The position numbers and the translations under genes were made by a program. The notes beneath the pieces were generated by a model, which saw only the letters and a list, made by a program, of their open reading frames with translations, had not been told where the DNA came from and searched no databases. DNA of 64,000 nucleotides, taken from contig JACKIM010000002.1 in the NCBI GenBank assembly GCA_020638465.1, positions 372,001 through 436,000 of the forward strand, read 5' to 3'. Below, in pieces: positions 55,334-64,000 of the stretch. Each line of letters starts with the position of its first letter. Position 1 is the stretch's first letter. The stretch comes from Geminicoccaceae bacterium. Its GTDB lineage: Bacteria; Pseudomonadota; Alphaproteobacteria; Geminicoccales; Geminicoccaceae.

Positions 55334-55505
55334 GTGTCTCCTTTGACGCAAGATGCGCTGTATTTTACGCGTTATGGTTGCTGAAACCGCTTGCATCGCT
55401 TCCTGATAGTCCGCAGAACCGGTATTCGTTGAATCGGGAAGGCTGGCGAATGGCAGAGATTCGTCGCACTCGATATCTGGCTGATTGCTCACTCAGGAGT
55501 GCAGG

Positions 55506-55913
55506 ATGTCCCAAAAAATCGAGCACATCGAAGGTATCGGCGAGAGTTATGGTGCCAGATTGCGTGCTGCCGGTATTACCACCACCCGTGCCCTGCTGAA
55601 GGCCTGCGCGGACAGGAAGGGACGCAAGGCACTGGCCGGCGAGACCGGGCTCGATGAGGGGCGGTTGCTGAAATGGGCCAACATGGCCGATCTGATGCGC
55701 ATCAAGGGGATCGGCAAGCAGTTCTCCGAACTGCTGGAAGCCGCTGGGGTCGATACGGTCAAGGAGCTGCGCACCCGCAATGCCGAGAACCTCGCGGCGA
55801 AAATGGCGGAGGTCAACGAGCAGAAGAAATTGACCAGAGCGGTACCGGCGGAGAAAATGGTTGCCGGATGGGTCGAACAGGCCAAGCAGCTCCCGCCGGC
55901 CATCACCTACTGA
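55506..55913 (+). CDS. DUF4332 helix-hairpin-helix protein
   Basis: A 135-residue protein with two helix-hairpin-helix-like units, IEGIGESYGARLRAAGITTT and MRIKGIGKQFSELLEAAGVD, as in the DUF4332 family. The similarity to DNA-ligase and polymerase HhH motifs suggests nucleic-acid binding, but the function is not established. GGAGTGCAGG precedes the ATG at 55506; an upstream in-frame ATG at 55485 is weaker. It precedes hlyU and a sugar kinase on the same strand. Confidence 0.8.
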   Translation: MSQKIEHIEGIGESYGARLRAAGITTTRALLKACADRKGRKALAGETGLDEGRLLKWANMADLMRIKGIGKQFSELLEAAGVDTVKELRTRNAENLAAKMAEVNEQKKLTRAVPAEKMVAGWVEQAKQLPPAITY

Positions 55914-56048
55914 GGCCCGTCCTCCGGCGTGCAGGCGGCGGTTCCGGGGCACCGGGCGGGTCTGTCCCTTGGGTACGGGATTGCGGCGAGAGGGAACAAT
56001 GGAGATATTCCAGCCGACTGGAAGTGTCGCCAATGGGGGAAAGTGACA

Positions 56049-56345
56049 ATGGGTCTTGGTGGTCTTCTGAAGAAGGTATTCGGCGGTGATGGCGGTGGCG
56101 GTTCCACCGCCGGCGAGATCGTCGAGTACCAGGGGTTCTCGATCGAGCCCGCGCCCAGGCGGCATGGCGGCCAGTATCTGACTGCCGGCCGGATCACCAA
56201 GGCACATCCGGATGGCGAGCGGGTCCATGAGTTCGTTCGCGCGGATACCCATTCAAGCCTCGACGAGGCCCGCAGCTTTTCGGTCACCAAGGCCCAGCAG
56301 ATCATCGACCAGCTGGGTGACCGGATTTTCGAACAACGCCCATGA
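56049..56345 (+). CDS. HlyU-family protein
   Basis: A 98-residue protein. It begins MGLGGLLKKVFGGDGGGG and continues EYQGFSIEPAPRRHGGQYLT and HEFVRADTHSSLDEARSFSV, the core of the alphaproteobacterial HlyU family (named for a Vibrio haemolysin regulator). It is overlapped at its stop by the kinase start (ATGA). Whether it regulates transcription here is not known; an RTX protein is encoded 36 kb away. Confidence 0.82.
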   Translation: MGLGGLLKKVFGGDGGGGSTAGEIVEYQGFSIEPAPRRHGGQYLTAGRITKAHPDGERVHEFVRADTHSSLDEARSFSVTKAQQIIDQLGDRIFEQRP

Positions 56346-57265
56346 CCAGTGGCCGGATCGGTGTCGTCAGCGCCGGTGAATGCATGATCGAGCTGGTCGA
56401 GCTCGGAGACGGGCTCATGCGGCGCTCCTTTGGCGGTGATACGCTCAATACGGCTGTCTATCTTCGCCGATCGCTCGATCCGGCCCGATACGACGTCAGT
56501 TACCTGACCGTTCTCGGTGACGATCCGTTTTCCGATGAAATGGTCGACGCCTGGCAGGCCGAAGGACTCGACTGTTCGATGGTCGGACGTTTGGGTGACC
56601 GGCTTCCGGGACTTCATGCGGTCCGGACCGACGAGCGGGGGGATCGCAGCTTCTACTACTGGCGCGATCGCGCACCTGTACGCGATCTGTTCAGCGACGT
56701 TTCGCTCGCACCCCTGCTCGATGCCAGCCGGTCTGCCGGGCTGTTCTATTTTTCAGGCATCACGCTTGCCATCCTCGACGAGGAATCGAGGGAGAAGCTG
56801 GTCGAAGACCTGGCTTTGCGCCGGCGCAACGGTGTCCGGGTGGCGCATGACCCCAATTTCCGCCCGCGCCTGTGGCCCGATCGCGAGCGCGCCCGCTATT
56901 GGCAGAAGGCGATATATGCCCATTGCGATGTGGTGCTGCCGACGTTCGACGATGAGCAGGCCCTGTGGGGCGATGACGATCCGGCCGGAACCATCGCCCG
57001 CCTGCGCGACAGCGGGGTAGGGGAGATCGTCGTCAAATGTGGTGGTGATGCCGCGCATGTCTGGACAGATGCGGCGCAAACCAGTCTTGCACCCCTGCGG
57101 ACTGTCGATCCCGTGGACACCACGGGCGCCGGCGATTCGTTCAATGCGGCCTATCTGGCAGCCCGGCTCGAAGGCGAATCCCTTGAGCAGGCCCTGGCCG
57201 ACGGGCATGCCCTGGCCGGGCATGTCGTCATGCACAAGGGAGCCATTGCTCCCCGGATCGTCTGA
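56342..57265 (+). CDS. kdgK: PfkB-family sugar kinase, 2-keto-3-deoxygluconate kinase-like
   Basis: A 307-residue PfkB kinase. Substrate-side motif: SAGECMIELVELGDGLMRRS with FGGDTLNTAVYLRRSL. The ATP/anion-hole region is VDPVDTTGAGDSFNAAYLAA with the catalytic aspartate. VAHDPNFRPRLWPDRERARY is characteristic of KDG kinases. It would phosphorylate 2-keto-3-deoxy-gluconate (or galactonate) for the aldolase whose gene end lies at the far edge of the window. It is coupled to hlyU by overlap and converges with secA. Confidence 0.82.
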   Translation: MTSGRIGVVSAGECMIELVELGDGLMRRSFGGDTLNTAVYLRRSLDPARYDVSYLTVLGDDPFSDEMVDAWQAEGLDCSMVGRLGDRLPGLHAVRTDERGDRSFYYWRDRAPVRDLFSDVSLAPLLDASRSAGLFYFSGITLAILDEESREKLVEDLALRRRNGVRVAHDPNFRPRLWPDRERARYWQKAIYAHCDVVLPTFDDEQALWGDDDPAGTIARLRDSGVGEIVVKCGGDAAHVWTDAAQTSLAPLRTVDPVDTTGAGDSFNAAYLAARLEGESLEQALADGHALAGHVVMHKGAIAPRIV

Positions 57266-57307
57266 CCCGGGCGAACAAAAATTCAACGCATCCGGAGATT
57301 TGCTCCG

Positions 57308-59986
<2,679 letters not shown>

Positions 59987-60126
59987 GGTCAGGATGAGCC
60001 TTCATTGGGGAGCAGGCATAAGCAGTTAAGCTGTGAGATAGGCAGTCGGTATGACCGTGTCAACGCGGCTGGGACAAGTCGTGATGCCGTCGTGTCCGGG
60101 AACCCGGACCGTGCCCTGCGGGAAAG

Positions 60127-60164
60127 GCCGTTCGGCGCGCCGCACGGCAGGCGCGCCGAACGGC
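60127..60164. repeat. 15-bp perfect inverted repeat between secA and the parvulin gene
   Basis: GCCGTTCGGCGCGCC (60127-60141) and GGCGCGCCGAACGGC (60150-60164) are exact inverted repeats with an 8-base spacer. The site is 141 bases before the secA start and 118 bases before the parvulin start. There is no T-run, and the genes diverge, so termination is not the obvious role. A leader structure or operator is possible. Confidence 0.75.
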
Positions 60165-60281
60165 AAATGACAGGCCTGTTGTGTCCAAAGAAGGTTTGTG
60201 GCTTGATGCGGCCGCCGTCTTTTTGCCGAGACCTGTCCCGGATCTGGGAGCAGGTCCGGCCTTCCAGCGATTGGATAGTCC

Positions 60282-61157
60282 ATGCGTTTTGCTGTTTTCA
60301 TGGCCGCAACACTGGCCGCAACCAGTGCCTTCGGTCTCATGGCTGCTGCCCAGGATGCCGAGAATGATACGGTCGTCGCTGTCGTCAATGGCAAGCAACT
60401 GACCCGGGGCGACCTCGAGGCCTCCTATGCGGTCCTGCCCGAGCAGTACCGGCAGATGCCGCTCGAATCGGTCTATGACCCGCTGCTGCAGCGTCTGGTT
60501 GACGGCGAGCTGCTGTTGCAGGCGGCCGAGACCGCGCATCTGGAGGAAGACAAGGATATCCAGGCTGCTCTCCAGCGGGCGCGCGACGATGTGTTGCGGC
60601 AGTCCTATCTCGAACGGGCCATCGACGAGAAGGTCACCGACGAGAAGCTGCAGGAAGCCTACGAGGCCAAAAAGGCCGAACCGGACTTCGCCAAGGACGA
60701 GGTCAAGGCCCGTCACATCCTGCTCAAGACCGAGGACGAGGCCAAGGAGATCATCAAGGAGCTTGATGGTGGGGCCGATTTCGCCGAGTTGGCCAAGGAG
60801 AAATCCACCGGGCCATCGGGCCCCAATGGCGGCGATCTGGGATATTTCGAGAGAGGGGCCATGGTCCCCGAGTTCGGCGAGGCGGCCTTCGCCATGGAAC
60901 CGGGAAGTTATTCCAAGGTCCCGGTGGAGACCCAGTTCGGCTGGCATGTCATCCTCGTCGAGGACAAGCGGCAGAACGTGCCGACCTTCGAGGAGACCGA
61001 ACCGCAGCTGCGTCAGGAACTGGCCTCCCAGGCTGTCGGCGAGGTACTTGAGGACGTTCGCAAGGGCGCGGAAGTGACCCGTTTCAATATCGACGGCAGC
61101 GAACAGGCACCGGCCGAAGCGACAGACGAGCAGCCGGCAGAGAAGAAGGCCGAATAG
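60282..61157 (+). CDS. Periplasmic parvulin-type peptidyl-prolyl isomerase
   Basis: A 291-residue exported foldase. The signal peptide ends near GLMAAAQDAE. A SurA/PrsA-like N-terminal helical chaperone region follows (about residues 30-125). The PpiC rotamase domain (about 135-235) has KARHILLKTEDEAKEIIKEL, STGPSGPNGGDLGYFERGAM and YSKVPVETQFGWHVILVED. The C-terminus is acidic and Ala-rich. It helps fold outer-membrane or periplasmic proteins that leave through SecA, its divergent neighbour. Confidence 0.92.
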   Translation: MRFAVFMAATLAATSAFGLMAAAQDAENDTVVAVVNGKQLTRGDLEASYAVLPEQYRQMPLESVYDPLLQRLVDGELLLQAAETAHLEEDKDIQAALQRARDDVLRQSYLERAIDEKVTDEKLQEAYEAKKAEPDFAKDEVKARHILLKTEDEAKEIIKELDGGADFAELAKEKSTGPSGPNGGDLGYFERGAMVPEFGEAAFAMEPGSYSKVPVETQFGWHVILVEDKRQNVPTFEETEPQLRQELASQAVGEVLEDVRKGAEVTRFNIDGSEQAPAEATDEQPAEKKAE

Positions 61158-61164
61158 GACGGCG

Positions 61165-61191
61165 GACCCGGTCATTTCAGGCCGGGTCTTT
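61165..61191 (+). terminator. Intrinsic terminator after the parvulin gene
   Basis: GACCCGG (61165-61171) and CCGGGTC (61182-61188) form a 7-bp stem with a 10-base loop, followed at once by TTT. It lies 8 bases after the stop codon. Confidence 0.65.
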
Positions 61192-61251
61192 CCGCGGTCA
61201 CTGGTGTGGAATAGGAGGCGGGCGGGCCAGCGAGCGGTGCTGCCGGTCGCC

Positions 61252-62565
61252 TCACCCCTGCCTTTCGGTTAGCGGACGGATCATCCCGCGCACCGATGTG
61301 GATGCCACCACCGCTCCGTCATTGGCATAGGCCTCGTGGTTGCGTTCGATATGTGCGGGATGATAACGGTAATTGACGAGAATGCCTGCCGATTCGTCCA
61401 GTCCCTTGGCCGAGATGTCGCCCATCCAGTTGATGCGTTCGAGGCGTGCGCCATTGTTCAGGTGGAAGCGGGCCACCGGGTCGCGCGGGCGGGACTTGCG
61501 TTTTTCCATCACCAGATAGTGCGCACAGAGGGCTTCGAGCCGCGGCTTTGCACTTGCCGCGAAGGCCTCGTCGTCGATCCAGCCGGGCTGTTGCAGCCGG
61601 CTGTACAATTGTTCGTCCGCCGCCGTGAGGATGCCCGCTGCCAGTGCATCCCGGAACCATGCGAGAAAGCCCGGGACCGGGGACAGCGTGGCGAAGCTGC
61701 GCAGTGACGGCAGCTCCTTCGTCAATTCGCTGACCACGGCCTTGATGAGGAAATTGCCGAGCGAGACGCCGCGCAGGCCATCCTGACAATTGCTGATCGA
61801 ATAGAAGATGGCGGTATCGGCTTCCGCCGGATTGTCCGGCTGGCTCGCCGTTTCGATCAGCGATTGCACCTTTGCCGCCATGTCCCGGACCAGCGCCACC
61901 TGCACGAAGATCAGCGGTTCGTCGGGCAGGGCCGGGTGAAAGAATGCAAAACAGCGCCGGTCCGGGGCCAGCCTGCGGCGTAGCGCCTCCAGGTTGGGGA
62001 TCTTGTGCACCTTCTCGTAGCGCATCAGCTTTTCGAGCAGCGATGCCGGACTGTTCCAGTCGATCTGGACGAGGCTGAGGAAACCCGGATTGAACCAGCC
62101 GGTCAGCAGCTCCTGCAGGTCGGAGTCGACTGGTGCCAGTTGGGGATTTTCCCTGATATGACGAAGTAACAGCTCGCGAAGCGAGACCAGGGCGCGGATG
62201 CCGTCAGGGGCCATGTTGATGCGCCGGAACAACTCCATGCGTGGCCCTTCTGCCACACGCCGGAGGCCCTGCAGGGCCTCCGGTCCCGGTTGCGTGCGAT
62301 AGGTTTCCGCTGCCGAGATCACCTTTTGACTGTCGACAGCCATCTCGTTTGCGAGATGGAGTAAAAATGCGACCTTTTCTTCAGGTGTGACTGACTTGAG
62401 TTGTTCGACCAGTTCGCGTGCAAGGGCCGTGCCCACGGCGTCCCCGCGGGTCGAAAGGAGGTCGGCGGCGAGCGTCTCCGGGCGCGCGCGCCTCGGGCTG
62501 CTCCGCCCGCGAAGCAACTCGCGCCCGGCATCGGCGATCGACGTCCACAATGAGATGACGCGCAT
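61252..62565 (-). CDS. Malonyl-CoA decarboxylase
   Basis: A 437-residue homologue of malonyl-CoA decarboxylase, which gives acetyl-CoA and CO2. The helical N-terminal domain (about 1-165) is followed by the GNAT-like catalytic domain with RCFAFFHPALPDEPLIFVQV. The conserved FATLSPVPGFLAWF, VARFHLNNGARLERINWMGD and GILVNYRYHPAHIERNHEAY are also present. Length and motifs fit the bacterial MatA/MCD type. It may serve malonate use or control malonyl-CoA pools. The next gene on this strand upstream is a GST with a 9-base gap, suggesting co-transcription. Confidence 0.93.
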   Translation of the reverse strand: MRVISLWTSIADAGRELLRGRSSPRRARPETLAADLLSTRGDAVGTALARELVEQLKSVTPEEKVAFLLHLANEMAVDSQKVISAAETYRTQPGPEALQGLRRVAEGPRMELFRRINMAPDGIRALVSLRELLLRHIRENPQLAPVDSDLQELLTGWFNPGFLSLVQIDWNSPASLLEKLMRYEKVHKIPNLEALRRRLAPDRRCFAFFHPALPDEPLIFVQVALVRDMAAKVQSLIETASQPDNPAEADTAIFYSISNCQDGLRGVSLGNFLIKAVVSELTKELPSLRSFATLSPVPGFLAWFRDALAAGILTAADEQLYSRLQQPGWIDDEAFAASAKPRLEALCAHYLVMEKRKSRPRDPVARFHLNNGARLERINWMGDISAKGLDESAGILVNYRYHPAHIERNHEAYANDGAVVASTSVRGMIRPLTERQG

Positions 62566-62574
62566 GTCCGCGGC

Positions 62575-63285
62575 TCAGCGCTTGCCGGTCGAGGCCGAGG
62601 TCTGGCCGAAGAGGATCTTGCGCGACTCGTCGTTCACGACCTGTTCTCCCGGCTTGCGGTAGCGCTCGGCCACGTCGTAGGCACGCCGGGTCGCCGGACG
62701 CTCGCGAATACCCTCGAACCAGCGCCGGAGGTGGGGAAAGTCGTTCAGGTCCTGTTTCTGCCGTTCATGGGGGACGATCCAGGGATAGCTCGCCATGTCG
62801 GCAATCGAATAGTCGTCGCCAGCCACGAAGGGACGGTCGGCGAGGCGGCGGTCGAGCACGCCGTAGAGCCGGTTGGTCTCGTTGACATAACGGTCCATGG
62901 CATAGGGAATGCGCTCGGGGGCGTAGGTGACGAAGTGGTGGTTCTGGCCCGCCATCGGTCCGAGGCCGCCCATTTGCCAGAACAGCCACTGGAGAACCTC
63001 GCTGCGTCCGCGGATGCCCGCGGGGATGAACTGTCCCGATTTTTCCGCAAGATAGAGCAGGATCGCGCCCGATTCGAACAGCGACAGGGGCGCGCCGCGA
63101 TCGGCCGGCTCGTGGTCGACGATGGCCGGCATGCGGTTGTTGGGCGCGATCTTGAGGAAGTCGGGCTCGAACTGCTCGCCTGTGCCGATATTGACGGGAT
63201 AAATCGTGTAGTCGAGGCCACTTTCTTCGAGAAACATGGTGATCTTGTGGCCATTGGGAGTCGGCCAGTAATACAGGTCGATCAT
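62575..63285 (-). CDS. Nu-class glutathione S-transferase (YfcG-like)
   Basis: A 236-residue GST. MIDLYYWPTPNGHKITMFLE carries the TPNG motif of nu-class enzymes, and NNRMPAIVDHE with LSLFESGAILLYLAEKSGQF carries the cis-proline and Glu-Ser glutathione contacts. Nu-class members such as E. coli YfcG act as disulfide reductases using two glutathiones. The ATG at 63285 has AAGGAG nine bases before it; an earlier in-frame ATG at 63309 lacks one. It precedes malonyl-CoA decarboxylase on the same strand. Confidence 0.9.
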   Translation of the reverse strand: MIDLYYWPTPNGHKITMFLEESGLDYTIYPVNIGTGEQFEPDFLKIAPNNRMPAIVDHEPADRGAPLSLFESGAILLYLAEKSGQFIPAGIRGRSEVLQWLFWQMGGLGPMAGQNHHFVTYAPERIPYAMDRYVNETNRLYGVLDRRLADRPFVAGDDYSIADMASYPWIVPHERQKQDLNDFPHLRRWFEGIRERPATRRAYDVAERYRKPGEQVVNDESRKILFGQTSASTGKR

Positions 63286-63415
63286 CGGGTGCTCCTTGGT
63301 CGCGTTCATCGGGCTTGCCCCTGAGCAGCCTTCGTGGCCGGACCGGTCCCGTTTGGCAAGTCGTCGTTGCCCGGCATCAAGGTTTCGTTAACCATGATCT
63401 GCCAGGATTGCCCGC

Positions 63416-63793
63416 ATGTGGATTGGACGCACTTCCCCCTCGATTGATCATGTCACCCGGCTGTTCGCCGAATGGCTGCGCATGGGCGGCATGCAGGGCG
63501 GACAATCCACAACCGCGTCGTTTCTCCGGGCCATCGACGGCATCGCCGCCCGCGAACCGTCGGCGGCTTTCGGCCCCTGGGATGCCGGTTCCTCCGACCG
63601 GGGCGGCATCGTCCGGATCGGGGTGCCACTCTCGATCCATGCCAACGGTCTCCCGCTTCCCGATCTCGCCGGCGGGATACCGAGCCCGGGCACCGGACCC
63701 GGTATCGACCGGGCCATGCGGGCCTATGACGACCGGCTTTCGGACCGCATCCGCATCGAGGGGCCGCAGCAGCCCGTCGATATCCGGGCCTGA
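63416..63793 (+). CDS. Small hypothetical ORF (doubtful)
   Basis: A 125-codon frame of unknown function. The first half (IDHVTRLFAEWLRMGGMQGG) could be an amphipathic helix; the second half is Gly/Pro/Arg-rich and shows no family. There is no clear ribosome site before the ATG, and the opposite strand is open as well. It fills the gap between the GST and aldolase genes, which is the main reason to list it. Confidence 0.3.
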   Translation: MWIGRTSPSIDHVTRLFAEWLRMGGMQGGQSTTASFLRAIDGIAAREPSAAFGPWDAGSSDRGGIVRIGVPLSIHANGLPLPDLAGGIPSPGTGPGIDRAMRAYDDRLSDRIRIEGPQQPVDIRA

Positions 63794-63842
63794 CGGCATC
63801 TTCCCATTTTCCTGCCGGGTCATCGCGGTCGGCATCGGGCAC

Positions 63843-64000
63843 TCACAAACTGCGCCATGCCTCGACGAACGCGGTCGCGCGCCGGCCGACCTCGTCAGCC
63901 GCCATGCCCGCCTTGTAGAGCGCGGATCCAAGGCCGAAGCCCGTCGCACCGGCCTGCACATAGGGAGACATGCGCTCGGGCGTGATGCCTCCCACAGGCA
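63843..64000 (-). CDS. dgoA: 2-dehydro-3-deoxy-6-phosphogalactonate (KDPGal) aldolase, C-terminal end (cut by window edge)
   Basis: The last 51 codons of a minus-strand gene run off the window edge. They read PVGGITPERMSPYVQAGATG, then FGLGSALYKAG and a helix to the stop. This is the phosphate-binding end of class I KDPG/KDPGal aldolases; the GFGLGSALYKAG form is closest to DgoA. The enzyme splits KDPGal into pyruvate and glyceraldehyde 3-phosphate, following the type of kinase encoded at 56342. Confidence 0.75.
   Translation of the reverse strand, partial: PVGGITPERMSPYVQAGATGFGLGSALYKAGMAADEVGRRATAFVEAWRSL

Noticed and set aside
57293..57307. CGGAG/CTCCG hairpin between kdgK and secA as a terminator
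   Set aside because: Five base pairs only, and no adjacent T-tract on either strand.

Overview
The window is GC-rich bacterial chromosome (about two-thirds G+C by eye). Its gene content points to an Alphaproteobacterium, most likely from the Rhodospirillales/Geminicoccales side. Supporting signs are glycolate oxidase glcDEF, hrcA-grpE, the infA-maf-rng-yacG run, ihfB-lapA, a HlyU-family protein, malonyl-CoA decarboxylase, a divergent PEP carboxylase, and frequent TTG/GTG starts. The taxonomic placement is inference. There is one tRNA (Arg, anticodon CCG). I saw no rRNA, CRISPR array, insertion sequence or prophage.

Layout. 1-5331: end of a GNAT acetyltransferase, then glycolate oxidase subunits GlcD, GlcE and GlcF, with a DMT-family exporter gene inserted on the opposite strand between glcD and glcE. 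5339-8253: two VOC-fold proteins, a GST and a glycine-rich RRM protein. 8461-11518: hrcA-grpE and argG. 11490-14685 (minus): a translationally coupled polyprenol-sugar cluster (GT2-GtrA fusion, methyltransferase, GT87-type membrane glycosyltransferase). 14860-17817: a second methyltransferase, an isoprenylcysteine-methyltransferase-like protein, a palindromic intergenic repeat and guaB. 18244-19950: an RTX calcium-binding protein, presumably a type I secretion substrate, with no secretion genes beside it. 20041-24232: a TPP riboswitch and a thiM-thiE-thiD operon that continues into a permease and a periplasmic binding protein (HMP uptake type) but has no ATPase gene. 24269-29671: a hypothetical, a DUF4139 protein, a radical SAM protein, leuD, ihfB and lapA.

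29711-40816: a divergent PEP-carboxylase-like protein, a ThDP enzyme, a SAF-domain oxidoreductase, a lipoprotein, infA-maf-rng-yacG, an SDR dehydrogenase and mscL. 40977-53046 looks like a catabolic regulon. A promoter with a palindromic LacI-type operator in its spacer precedes a Gfo/Idh/MocA dehydrogenase, a CoA-transferase and an enoyl-CoA hydratase. These are followed by a complete carbohydrate ABC importer (binding protein, two permeases, ATPase), two GMC oxidoreductases and a LacI-family regulator. The implied logic is import of a sugar or polyol, oxidation by the dehydrogenases, and CoA-linked processing of the acid product, under repression by the encoded LacI protein. The substrate is not known.

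53050-64000: tRNA-Arg, a glycosyltransferase, an orphan ParA-type ATPase, a DUF4332 protein, HlyU, a 2-keto-3-deoxygluconate-type kinase, secA, a parvulin isomerase, malonyl-CoA decarboxylase, a nu-class GST, a doubtful small ORF, and the end of a KDPGal-type aldolase cut by the window edge. The kinase and aldolase fit an Entner-Doudoroff-like fate for sugar acids.

Most notable observations: the LacI-type operator pair and the gene set it seems to control; substituted catalytic positions in the PEP-carboxylase homologue; a shortened ThiM under a TPP riboswitch; a thi operon lacking its ATPase and entering the permease through an out-of-frame coupled ORF; a 15-bp perfect inverted repeat between secA and the parvulin gene; and a dispersed-repeat-like palindrome beside guaB.
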